Source: Bugulina stolonifera
Taxonomy: Eukaryota > Bryozoa > Gymnolaemata > Cheilostomatida > Bugulidae
DNA length: 64,000 nucleotides
Direction: 5' to 3'
Assembly: GCA_935421135.1 (NCBI GenBank)
Contig: OW285187.1
Location: 16,021,929-16,085,928 of the forward strand
The notes beneath the pieces were generated by a model that was not told where the DNA came from, searched no databases, and saw only the letters and a list, made by a program, of their open reading frames with translations. The position numbers and the translations under genes were made by a program. Positions 50,733 to 61,712 of this stretch are shown one piece after another; within the stretch, counting starts at the first letter, position 1; every line of letters begins with the position of its first letter.

Positions 50733-51105
50733 TTAATTTATGTGAAAGGTTCTTTGGATGAAATACTTTTTAATGTAAATTTGTGCAGAAAACAAGGCTG
50801 ATTTACCATAATTGGTCTCACTATGGAGCAGTTGCTTGCTTAGTAAAGAGAGCTGGTGCCTGGTTGATTTTTGCACAAGATGTAAGATGGGCCTATGTTT
50901 TGAAACTTTTTGACACTTTGTAGTGTTGGCAGGTTCAAAAGTGACCACCCAGTTGTGGCAAAACATTTTTGGGTGCAGATACTATTGTCCTCATGGCTTT
51001 ATTTTGTACTTTTTCGATTACATCAGTATCTGTTGTTTCTGCAGTTTGTTGGCTTGTTTGTTTATTTGCATCAAAGAAGAACTAGTTAACAATAACAATT
51101 TGTAG
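50733..51105 (-). pseudogene. Possible LINE ORF2 fragment
   Basis: A short run VIEKVQNKAMRTIVSAPKN resembles the post-RT segment of LINE ORF2 (LEKVQKRALRII). The following frame (50733-50966) is of unclear meaning. Confidence 0.3.
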
Positions 51106-51276
51106 AAGGAAAGTTATTAAATGATTTGTAAAAAAAACTATACATGCTAGTTTTAAGGAATACATTAATGATGTGGGCCTATGTGCACAATAGCAGAGCT
51201 AACAACATGCAAGACCAAGTTAGCAGTTTATTGCATGGTGATGATCAATATCTGCTCTTTACTTTTTTAAGAAGAT

Positions 51277-51395
51277 CTATGTTAGACTGTCCAACAGGTG
51301 TTTTTTAAACATTTCTCTGAAAAGCACAAGGTTTTCTATCTCCCGAATTTTCAAAGGTAGTTTGTTCCAAGCTTCAGATATTTGCTAGGCAACTT
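51277..51395 (-). pseudogene. LINE ORF2 C-terminal fragment
   Basis: Minus strand reads SEAWNKLPLKIREIENLVLF then REMFKKHLLDSLT and a stop, the typical WN.LP..IR tail that closes many CR1/Rex-like ORF2 proteins. No upstream RT in the right position, so it is a 5'-truncated relic. Confidence 0.5.
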
Positions 51396-52164
51396 GTCGC
51401 CTTCCAACTGCAGGTTTTATAATTGATGGTAATGAGAAGCTTAGTTCAGAGTGGCAAGTAAGGTGTATTTTAGGCTGAGGGGAATCACTAGAGTAGCAGT
51501 AGTATTGGTGAGCTCATGTGCAAATTCATTGTGTATACTGTAGAGTTCAAAAATTGGAAGAATGTTAGCTTTTCGAAGTAATGACGTAGAATGGTCTAGT
51601 GGCTAGTTGTTAAAGATTATTTTTAGAAAACGCTTTTGTAACGTAAGTAGCTAATTTAGATGAGTCTTAGGTACATTTCCTCATGATTCAACGCAGTAGC
51701 TAAGTTTACTATTTATTAGACTATTGTATTCGAGAATTGAAATTCCTCGAGGCATGTGTTGTGCTGCACAATGTACAAGACATATCTGGGAGTAACTTTT
51801 TCCGATAGTGAACCATGTTACAATTAATTACAATTACAATTATAATACTCTTCTACCAGTTTCAATACATCTTCTGCAGTGGTAATAATCTAGCTTGTTT
51901 TTCTCGTCAAAAGCTATTGCAGGAACACTAATACAACCCCAGTGGTACCATTTATTGTGACAGTTACAACAAATTCACTGACTCTCTTTCAAAGATCCTT
52001 TGTTGTTGTATACACAACCTAAAGATTGACATTTCCCATGATCAGTATATGCAAAATAATTTTCGAAAACATTTTGGTGAAAATGATATTGAGGTAGGGA
52101 TGAAAAGTAAACATGCACGTTTTCCTAAAAATTTACTTACAGGAAATGATTTGCTTCTCCGTTT

Positions 52165-52400
52165 TGTTGTGTCTACCTTTTTAGCTTGCTTAGGAAGTGG
52201 TTCCTAATATTGCTTAGACAAACACCTAAACATGTGGTCTCTCATTAAAGATTGATTAAAAGATACCTGTTGAAGATTGCCCCCACAGAGAATCTCAACT
52301 AGGTGTGCGATAGCAAATACCCCGCATATCATTGCACCATTCTGTTTCTGGACAAATTCTTTCTCTAGGGATACCTTATCCAGTTGAGTTCGAATCAGAC
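52165..52400 (-). pseudogene. Ulp1-like (C48) protease fragment of a mobile element
   Basis: Minus strand reads VSLEKEFVQKQNGAMICGVF then AIAHLVEILCGGN and, after a short gap, NQSLMRDHMFRCL. This matches the Gln-x5-x-C-G-x-F-A-I-A box of Ulp1-type proteases encoded by invertebrate transposons. The catalytic Cys is present. The His/Asp part was not found, so only the C-terminal portion remains. Confidence 0.5.
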
Positions 52401-52987
52401 CTATAATTAATTGTGATAACTTGTCGTAACAAAATTATAACAGCTTTAATTCCAAAGTTCACTGCAGTGACCAAACGCAATGCCACCATGTATTCTCCAA
52501 GACAGTCCAAGTATAATACAATTTTGAAATGACAGATATCAAGCTGGAATTTCCAAATATAGTATAGGCCTTGGGCATATTAAATACATGTAGATGTTAA
52601 GCAAATTAGTAGCACCAAATTGCTTGCTTAAAGAAGAACAAAGCCCGATGTACTAGAATGAACAAACCTCCACAATGAACCGTTTATGCATGTATGTATA
52701 CTTGCTTGCTATAGCTTTGAACTCAGGATATGCGAGAGCTAAACCTAGACTGTCGAACACTCCCTATTTTCCTAACCTCCACACCAATATTTGTTACCGC
52801 TATCCAATGTTGAATCTTTGGCATATGTACAATTTGACAGAACTGGGCATATCCATTATGCATAAGGTTGGGAGTACCCAACTTCCTGTTTACTAAAAAT
52901 GCAATCTTGTGTTTGAATTGTGGGCCACTGTTTGGAAATGAGATTCTACATCATTTGTCTCAATATCAGTTAACCAATATCCTTCAT

Positions 52988-53026
52988 CTAGTGCATCGAG
53001 GTTCATCTAGTGCATCGAGGTTCACC
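52988..53026. repeat. 19-bp tandem duplication
   Basis: ttcatctagtgcatcgagg occurs twice in a row, with part of its complement following. Confidence 0.7.
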
Positions 53027-53789
53027 TCGATTCGCTGAATGAGTTTGTCGGAAACTTGAGCGTTCATTGTAGACACGTTTAAATCGCAAATTATATTGCT
53101 TTGATTAATTGATGCAGACAACACTTTCTTTTTCTTTTTTGGTGACAGTGTAGAGCTGTGAGGTTGCCGAGAGAGAATGAGCTGACATGGTTGGCTGGAT
53201 GCCTTTTGTCAACCTCGTAGTGATGGCTCAGATTTGATGAGACCCTCCTTTTTAGGAAAGATGGGTCAATGTACTGATGTATACTGTCTAAGTCGCTGAT
53301 AGCTTGAGATATACCAGATGGTTAAATAGTAAGGTAACTGAAGTTAGTAATCTGCTTCAATAACTCTCTCAGGATGCCCATGTTGCTCATCAACTGATTC
53401 TAATAATTCTGTGACACAAACCTTGAAAATACAGGGAAAATCAGAGCAATTTGCCCTCCGCACAGTTGCAGTTACAGACATTAAAGTAACATGGACCATG
53501 GCGAAACCCGGTATTGTGAGGGACGAGATTCAAAAGTTCATTTTGTTCTTGTAAGAGCGAGAATGGGTTTTACATTGTATCTTTCAACGAGCAAGAAAGC
53601 TTATGGAAAAAAAGGCGTAATGCAAAGCTATCCTCTATACAACATTGGATACGAAACTCCAAAACTACATAGTTATATACATTGCAACATACATTGTATT
53701 CAGACACCCTAAGACCCACCCACTAAGACACCCTTTTGCGCAGTTTGTGGTTAAGCTGGCTAATGACTAGCTACCTTGCAAAGGATTGG

Positions 53790-54870
53790 GACATGTTGAG
53801 TCACCAGTATCTGCACCAGCAACGAGAAACTTAATCAGCTTTTGCGTTGCAGAAAATCTTTCTTAAATCGTTGGTTGATGCCCTCAACTCCATTAGACAG
53901 CAAACAATCTTTCCTGTAACAAGTTACCCATCTCTAAAGGAACATTAAATAATCAATAATTTTGATGCATGTCATTGTACATTATAAAGACCAAAAGGTT
54001 GGCCCAATAACAGTCGAAAGCCAAACAGAGTTGGACATACTAATATTGAGTATCGAAAATAGATACTAGCAGTTTCCAACCTTCAAGAAAGATCTTGCCT
54101 AACAACCATAAATTGAAGCATTATAAAAATACCACAGCAACCTTGAATAAAAACATACAAGCACTATCTAACAGTTCATTTCAGCTACGGCTAGCGTTGC
54201 CTACTCTAAATATTATATGGTGATAGAATAATTTTCAATGACCTCACATATACACATATTTTATTGAATATTTACACCGATACCTGAGTGGTCTCTTGAG
54301 TAAACCATGTTTTTAAACTAAAAGTCACGAAGAGCCTTCCCATAGTTTGTTAAACAATAGACTTGTTTTGCTGTAACTCGTTTTCTGTCTGAGAGCGAGC
54401 AATACATCTTAGTAAAGCATGGGTTGGGTTTGGCTCAGCTTTGGGTATACCACTGCGGCCTTTTCTCAGAAACCTTGTCCAATCCTGTTTTCTGTGAAGA
54501 TCAAAGATTAAAGGCTGGGCGGCTGCAGCAAAAAGAAAAAAATCATAAAACCTTAGTTACAAGCTCCGGGCTCCCAATAACATAATTCAACTTATATTTT
54601 GTTTGGTAACACTAATTAATTGCTGAAAACCATGCAAAATGTACAATATTGTATTAGTATTATATCACAATACAGGAAGTGTGCCATCAAAAGTAAAAAA
54701 TGGAGCCTGGTCCTGTCGATCTTTAACAGTTACATTAGCCTTGGTGCTGCATTTCGCCTACAGAATGAACCAATGCCCTCTATCAAATATCTAACCTGGA
54801 AATACATCTTTGATTGCTTTAGCTTCAGCAGGACATGAGTCGGCCATTAAAGACTTTAGACCCCATTGTG
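53790..54870 (-). pseudogene. MULE-like (SWIM-type) transposase fragments
   Basis: Pieces in order on the minus strand: VLAVSKQWCPQWGLKSLMAD then SCPAEAKAIKDVFP (near 54750-54880), LIFDLHRKQDWTRFLRKGRS (about 54480-54530), and RWVTCYRKDCLLSNGVEGIN with QRFKKDFL (about 53850-53945). These follow the order of MULE transposases related to ZSWIM proteins (D.S.AE..A...FP; DFHREQ.W.RW; NNG.E..N). Stops and gaps separate the blocks. Confidence 0.6.
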
Positions 54871-54909
54871 GGCACCATTGTTTCGAAACAGCTAAAACCT
54901 CTCCTATAA

Positions 54910-55640
54910 CTTTTCTTGCCACTAGACATGTGCCCGCGCAGGGGGTACAGAGACCCCCCTCGGTGTGACTCGCCTCACACTGGTGTTCACCCCCCTCCTG
55001 TGTTCATCCTTATAGCGCTTTGGGTTGGGGTGGGCATCCGCCTTGGGGCGGGGTTGCTCTCCCTCAGGAGGTGGTGCGACAGTGCACTCGCATATCCGTG
55101 TATCTCAGGAATCGCAAGTCGGGTGCAGGACCCTCGGTTGTACTCACCATCCAACCGGACATGAACGAATCGAGGACAGCAGGGCGCCTGGCCACCGCCA
55201 CGCAGGTCACCAGAAGCCAGATACATAACAATGAGCATTCAACGTTGCTCTGGCTGGGTCCCTGAAGGCATGGCCCCCCGCTGACCTCTGCCCTCAACGA
55301 ACTTTCTGTCCCTATTCCCACGGCCCATTGTCCAACGGGCCTGCCGCTATGCACGGAGAGTTATCATATCCAACCTACTATGCCCGCCCCCGCGTATTTC
55401 GGGACAACGGCGGGGGCTCTCAACCCTACTTAGTGGCTACTCTAACCGGCATGGTGAGCAGCAGCAGGTGCATCTGGGTCAGCCCGGGCGGGTCCACCAC
55501 AGAAGTTTCCGTCCCCGCCGACAACGCTGGACGGGGGGCAGCGTGTGAAAGATCTCCTACGTGAGTCTGGGTACTCAGCGTAAGTGGGGCTGCCCCTCCC
55601 ACTGGTTCTGCTGGCGCTAGCAGGTGGGGGTCGACTTGCT
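54910..55640. other. GC-rich island, probable 3' region of a LINE
   Basis: About 730 bp is far richer in G+C than its surroundings (cgcgcagggggtacagagac and similar). Open frames on both strands overlap here and carry no family motif. It directly follows, on the minus strand, a LINE-type C2H2 finger, so it may be an element's C-terminal/3' untranslated part. It may instead be foreign or misassembled sequence. Confidence 0.45.
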
Positions 55641-55985
55641 AGTGGTGTGTTCTCAGGTGTCTGGTGAGCCCAGTCCAAGCTCGGTATATTTTGTCGCAGT
55701 GAGGACAAGGATGACTTTGTTTATAGTTGTGGTTGAACTAGTTTTACGAGCAGCCTTCTTTTCTTCCCTTTTGTTTTTTGTTTTCTTTAAAGATATTCAC
55801 TCACTTGTAGAGTTATGATCACCCTGAGTTTCTGTCTATGGCTAGATGTTCCAACATTTTAGTTCGCCATGGCTTCTATGCTTGGTCAAAGACACTGTTG
55901 GAGGTTTGGTAATCTTGCCACATGATGCCGAGAATCTTCCTGACACTACGATCATGGAATTTCTCCAGTTACTTGAAGTTGTGAC
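55640..55985 (-). pseudogene. LINE ORF2 C-terminus with C2H2 finger
   Basis: Two separate frames are recognisable. LRKFHDRSVRKILGIMWQDY (about 55880-55985) is the region after the RT in many invertebrate LINEs. CPHCDKIYRAWTGLTRHLRT then HH and a stop (about 55640-55712) is the terminal C2H2 finger of the same proteins. The expected stretch between them is largely missing, so this copy is deleted internally. Confidence 0.6.
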
Positions 55986-56929
55986 TATATGTAACAAAAA
56001 TGCAAAATTCAGCTTCCCCCATTCCCCAACATGGTTTTCTTTTCTATGAACAGATAGATTCCTGGTGCCATATTTGGTAAAAATTTTCCTTTTATTTACG
56101 GCTCATTCCTTTGAGACCGAAATGCCTAATTTTCAGGATCATCTTGTGATGACCTGGTACATTTGTTCTTCCTGTTAGGTTAGATTGGTATCAGCTCGAG
56201 TATGAATCGAAAATTTGCCAAGGGTTGGGAGTAGTAGTTATTGGTTGGACAGCGTTTTGCACTAGTCATAGCTCAGTAGCCCCAGACAATTTAATCTATT
56301 GCAGTTTTATAGATATTTCTCATTGAGGTTGTGCAAAAACTCCAGTGCACCCATCACTTTATATACCCTACCAATGCAGTATTCTGGTGCTGTATAACTA
56401 TAACTAGGATTTCAAAATTCTCCAGAGTTGAACTGTGCGTAACATGGTGAGATTATACTGAAGTCAATAAGGTTTCTATGGTTCTTCTGGCCCGACTCAG
56501 TCTGTAATTGTAGATGCGGTGTTTGATTTCTCTGACATTGGAACCTGATATCGGTCTCATCAGCCACGTCTTCAGAGGGGACGCTTAATCCGCCATGAAA
56601 AAGTATGGTGATACAACATCAGAATTTGAAGCAAAAAAGTTCAGTAACAACAGATGATTACATAATTTGAGGACTCAGATTGCCTAGCATGGATTCAGTG
56701 GGATTCCATAACCCAGAATTACGCTGACACCGAAGTATTTGCGGGTGAGAGTAGAAGATCAGCAAAAAAGTCACAACAATTTGTATTACACCTTGGCAGT
56801 AATCCTAGTAATGTTCAACATTTCGAAACTAAAAACAGAGTACAGATCTATTTCATTTATATTTTAAAATCATTTCATTCTTTATGTATAACTTTTGTAC
56901 AGGTCCATTAAAAGGCTCAACCTTTCAGT

Positions 56930-57237
56930 GGTTCCTCAGGGGGTAGCTGTAGCTCATTGTTTGTGATACTTTGATTTAGGGAACAATGTTCCATGTGCCA
57001 CCATCTGCCCGAGGTCTCAACATCTACATGCAGAAAGTTGTAATTCGCGTCGCACATTGCAGGGAGTACTATGCTACAGGACTTCTTGTGATTGAAGTAC
57101 TCCGAGCCTCTGTTGTTGGGGCACTGTATAGCACAGTGTTTTCCATCAATCGCTCTCAGTCAGTGTGGCAGATCCCATAGCGAATGGAAGTCAGTGGCCA
57201 CTTTCTTCCACTGCTCATGGGTGAAGGGGGTTATCAG
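56930..57237 (-). pseudogene. PIF/Harbinger transposase fragment
   Basis: Minus strand reads HEQWKKVATDFHSLWDLPH, a stop, then RAIDGKHCAIQCPNNRGSEY and FNHKKSCSIVLPAMCDANYN followed by FLHVDVETSGR. The sequence IDGKH and the D-A-N-Y-x-F-x-x-V-D-V block are hallmarks of Harbinger DDE transposases (HARBI1 relatives). A frameshift follows before ELQLPPEEPLKG. The first and second catalytic Asp are visible, the third acidic residue is not. Confidence 0.75.
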
Positions 57238-57352
57238 TTGTGTTCTTTTTTGGACGGAAGCCATACTGGTTTGGGGTTAAAAGATCATGAAGCTCAAGAT
57301 ATTGACGTATCTGAGAGGCTATAATTTTTTCAACAATTTTGCCTGGGATAAA
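57238..57352 (-). pseudogene. LINE reverse transcriptase fragment fused to Harbinger relic
   Basis: KFIPGKIVEKIIASQIRQYL then ELHDLLTPNQYGFRPKKNTT is the RT segment K.FE..I...L..YL....L....Q.GFR..HST. It runs straight into the Harbinger frame at about 57238, so one element inserted into or deleted against the other. Confidence 0.7.
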
Positions 57353-57499
57353 CTTCTAACCTCTTTTTCAGGTCGACTCCATTTCAGGTAGACGTATCGA
57401 TCCTCCGAGTCATGGTCATCTGAGTCGGAGCTTTCCTTGTAGCAGATTTTCTGAATCTGATCTACCTCTTTTTTGCGTTTTCTTGTTTTTCTCGGGCTC

Positions 57500-59300
57500 A
57501 TTCTAGTCAGTATTTACTGCAGCTGTCTAAATGCTCCATGTTTAGTACGCCAATTAGCTTTAGTAGAGTAGAGATGACTGTATTCGATAATGATTTTAGA
57601 AATTATCTATTAGGGATTTTCTTAATCGATATTGAAAGTGAAAGTTGAGCAGTTTTATATGCATTTCCGCTAGATGAACCCTTGATTTTAGCCAACATTA
57701 TAGCAAAGTTTATAGAACTAATAAGTTGTTCCACGGCTTTATACACCAATAGGATCGCACGAAATCTGACCTAATAAGCGGCCTAGTTCAAAGTAGTTGA
57801 GCGGCAACGAAAAATTACCGATAAAACAATGGAGTCTTCTCAAGATTGGCGAAAAAGTTGCCCTGAGATTGGCTAAAAGTACTTGTAATGCTACCCTATT
57901 ATTTTCAGAATACATAATGTTTATACCAATAACATCAATAGAAGATGCAAGCATTTAGAAGAGCAGAAATATAGGAAAAAGGCCCAAAAAGTTCGAGCCA
58001 TCCTACTGATCACGTGGTCTGAACTATTTATGTCTCGTGTAGACCAAAGATGGTAAAAGTACGCTCTTTGTGCAGACTGTCAACCACTATTGTCGACCTA
58101 TATTTCTATAGCCTAAGCGTTTGACCACAGGCTGGGCGCTCGTTAAAGAGCAACGGTTTGCCCATTTTGGCGAGAGAACTACGGCAAATGAGTATGCGCA
58201 TCGTTTACTGGATAAACTTGGTATATAGAAACTTTGATTATAGTATAGGTTTATGTATATCATGTGTTCAGGCTTTTTTCTCATTTCTAAATTGAAGCAA
58301 TGCAGTAAATCAGTAATTATATCAATTCACGTATTACAATTTATTTATTTAACAAAAGAATGTATTTATCAATGTATTCATTTAACAAAAGAAATACAAT
58401 AAATGATACACAGGTAATTAGAATTTATTTTCTTCCTTTTCTTAGTCTGTGAATGCCCTCTTTAAAGCTGGCAAGAAAACGCACCACTCAAATGCATCGT
58501 CACCAAGCAAACTTTAATAATAATTATTTTATAACAATTATTAATAAATTATTAAATGAATTAAATTATATGATATCAGTATATGATATATGAGTATGAT
58601 AATACTCACTGGTTACAAAGCAAAAGTAATTATATTATTCAGAATTCGGTTCAGTACTAAAGTATTGCTATTTTTTTTCAGTAATCAGTTCACCGAACTT
58701 GACTTCTGCACAATATGCGCTCTCAAGTCTCAAAACAAAACGCCAATCACAGCAAACTTACATTATTTTTTGTTTTTTTAATCAAATCAATTTTATTGGC
58801 CTGAATAATAATAAAGAAAACACTGTATTTAAAAATTTAGTGACCAGAGTGTAATTTAGAAAGATTTATTGAAAAAAAACAAGGACGCTCTTCATTTGGA
58901 GATTAAAATATGATCTTATTATATTAGTTTCCTGTTCAGCTACAGTACAATTGACTCGTGATTTATATTATATCTGACAGGTAATATTAATTAATTTATG
59001 CAATTAATGTAGTTGCCAAGCTATCACAAAAATTGTTATGGATTTATTGAAGTTTAATTGTGCTGCCACCTGTGGGAAATAAGGAAAATATCGATTTAAC
59101 CCTTTACTAAACATAAAAAACGAAATTAGAATCGTTTAAAAATTTTGAAAATTATGGAATGCAAATAAATCGTTAGCCAATTTACATCGAGTTGCCCAAT
59201 CGATTAGGGATACCAATCGCTAATTCCCAAGCCTGGCCCTACTACATTATGTCCAACACTAAAGCATGGAATTATAAAGTCTGTCAACTGGGCCAGAACA
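57500..59300. other. AT-rich interval without recognised gene
   Basis: Short open frames only (57739-57954, 58087-58284, 58590-58781). Small AT palindromes lie near 58510-58560. Nothing assigned. Confidence 0.5.
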
Positions 59301-59479
59301 CCATCTGGCTTTCATGAATTGTAAGTGATGTTAGATGATAATCCTGCCCCCTGCAGGTAAAAAGCATTGTCTCATGAATATTTGGAAAAGTGCTTGCCAA
59401 AGTCTAGCTAATAGAGCACAAAGCCTTTCAGGATGTGTAATTGGTGCAAGTAATGAATTGGTTGATGTCGAGTGGTCCC

Positions 59480-59950
59480 GTTTTTTCTGTAGACGCTTAT
59501 TGTTGCCAATTATATCTCGGATGTGAAACCATTCTATAGCTGTTATCTTTTTTGATTGGTATGTCACTTTTTGCTTGTAAAGTTTCTGGTTGCAATCACT
59601 CACAGCGCCTGTACCATATAATAGTTAATTTGTTACTATTGAAACTTCTCTTTTTTAGCTTGACCAATAGTCGGTCCCCTTTCTTGTAGACCAGGGTCTT
59701 GAATGCCAGTTCCTGCTTACATACAAGTTTCTCATTTGCAGTTTTTATGGCACTTGCCTTTCCTTCGACGACCATAGAACACCTCAAATGAGGTATGCAT
59801 TGCAAGTACCTGTTTTGGCTGATCGTTGAATATTGTCATGTAATTAGGCAAGCTTTGTACCCAATTCATGGATTCATATGTTTTTAAAGCAGTAGGGTTT
59901 CTTTTCCCTGCTCCATCAGCATAATAAAATGCGACTGAGAGCTGCAAAGT
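59480..59950 (-). pseudogene. Integrase-like C-terminal fragment, two frameshifts
   Basis: ESMNWVQSLPNYMTIFNDQP then KQVLAMHTSFEVFYGR matches the end of the retroviral-type integrase core as found in Ginger/KRBA2-like and LTR elements. After a frameshift, LVYKKGDRLLVKLKKR looks like the post-core barrel. After another, VSDCNQKLYKQKVTYQ then IEWFHIRDI continues it. The catalytic DDE residues are absent, so it is truncated. Confidence 0.55.
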
Positions 59951-60184
59951 TTCAGTTAAAATACATAACAGTTAATTTACATTTGGACGATGAAAGGATT
60001 AGTTGAAAGAAAATGTTTTGTACTTGCTGTGTACATTGCACTAAATATACATGCATTGTATATAATTTAAATTACTCATAGCAAGGTCATCTCAATAATT
60101 GTGTGCATGTTACCAAAATTATAGTGAATCGAGTTTTGTATACACATAATGTATGTATGCATGTACATGTATTAGGCCAGCTCG

Positions 60185-60560
60185 TTTGCCCTTCATAGCT
60201 GCTGCTCCATCATAGCAACAAGCACAAAGTATGGTATCTAATTTCATTGACAATTTACTCACATAAAACTGTGCCTGCCATACTCTTATCACATACTAAA
60301 AGCAAGATGTGGCCTAGAACAGCATAGTGTTCAGCTCAGCCATGGAGAATATGTTTTCTGGTGAATCCAGCAGTACACGTAGGCGTACACATGTTACCTG
60401 TTAGCGCCTTACTTACCTCTACATGATGCTAGTGGAATCTGCAATCTTAATTAATAAGACATCTTTGATCATCTCACAGAAAGTTTCTGCCGATGTTCCG
60501 TTTATCTGATGAAGCCCAACCGGATACTCATTGCTCCGTAGATCTTTATCAACAATCCTG
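60185..60560 (-). pseudogene. hAT/ZMYM1-like transposase fragment
   Basis: Minus strand reads RIVDKDLRSNEYPVGLHQIN then GTSAETFCEMIKDVLL and, after a break, CCYDGAAAMKGKRAGL. The sequence F.D......E.FVGL, and CYDGA..M.G, is that of TTF-type/ZMYM1-like hAT transposases. The rest of the protein is missing. Confidence 0.6.
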
Positions 60561-60803
60561 CAAACAATCAAACCAAGTAACAATAACCAACTTGGAAAAA
60601 TGCTATTTTGAGTTTTGAGGTTGTTTGAAGTGAAATTGTATGAAAAATGTAAAGGTAAATATCTACATGTAAATTAGATAAATAACAAATTGAAAACAAA
60701 TGAAGCTAAACCTTATTCAATTATTTCTGTTAATATTATTCCTAACTAACCTGAAGCATATGAAAGCCTGTTCAGAAATACTTCTTGATGCACAGTTGGT
60801 AGT

Positions 60804-61416
60804 TCATGCCGTTCTAATGCTTGATATGTCATATATTTGTGACTTTGTAACTCTAAAAGTTGAGGTAGCCAGGGCACTTTGGCCCTGGCCAGGTGTATAT
60901 ACTACTCTCACCAGATTTTGGTGAATAGATCCCAGACACAACCAAAGCTGCCTACTGGAAACAACATCACCCATTGCGACATGTGGGTATGCGATGTTTT
61001 GCTTAAAATGAAGGCATATGCATTCTGTGTCATCGTGCTTTTTAGCTAGTGTAGTGTTCTCTTTCAGGGAGTTGTAAGATATTTTCACTTTTCTTTTGTA
61101 TAGCTCAAGCATACTCTTTAATGTTCTCCTAGCAGTCGCATTCTTCTCAAGTTTTATGCCCGCCTCATGTTCTGCACACACTGTGCATGTGTCAGTCTTT
61201 GGTCTGCCAAAGCCGTAGTTAAAATTTTCTTTGTGGTAGTTGTAATAGTATCAATACTTCACTTCGCCATCTAGCTTTTTCAATATCTTTGCCAGCCTTG
61301 TACTCAGCATAGTTTTCCGGGTAGTGTTTCTCTAGAAACATAGAGTACATACGATGGACATTGAGCTTTGCAGCCAAATAGCGCCGCTTGTTTCTATGAC
61401 CACCGTAATGAGACAC
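60804..61416 (-). pseudogene. DUF7869-like element, N-terminal half
   Basis: Minus strand, upstream part: SHYGGHRNKRRYLAAKLNVH then RMYSMFLEKHYPEN. After a frameshift near 61215 it continues NFNYGFGRPKTDTCTVCAEH and ends AVSSR-like text leading to VTKSQIYDISS. These fit the region that precedes the DDE-like domain in DUF7869 proteins (S.YG..R.KR.YL; F....P..DTC..C). The frame ends after about 125 codons. It may be the upstream half of the piece at 49610-50350. Confidence 0.5.
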
Positions 61417-61712
61417 ACGATATGGAAAGCTGGTAATATGAACCCAACTAAAAAGGCTCTGTCTATGAGATACACTGGTTTTTCTATATCAGCAAATCTT
61501 TCTAGAGTCTCCAAAAACCCCCTTGCTTAGCTTATGCAGAGCTTTTTGTGCACTTGGCAGATCTTTTGGAATTTACAATGTCAAACTAATACTCAATACA
61601 CCTAAAAGTACATTGTAGCTTTTTACTTTTTTATTATTTTTAATTTGCTATGCAAGTATTGTTATTGTGTTTAATTACTGCTGTTATTTGAATATTTGCT
61701 ACGGAATTGCAG

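Noticed and set aside
57319..57501. Minus-strand 60-codon frame starting MSPRKTRKRKKEVDQ
   Set aside because: A basic/acidic low-complexity start with no homology I can name. It overlaps the LINE fragment and is probably element debris.
52165..61416. A large Maverick/Polinton element, because protease- and integrase-like pieces occur together
   Set aside because: No DNA polymerase B, packaging ATPase or capsid gene is seen, and the pieces belong to unrelated element types with their own breaks.
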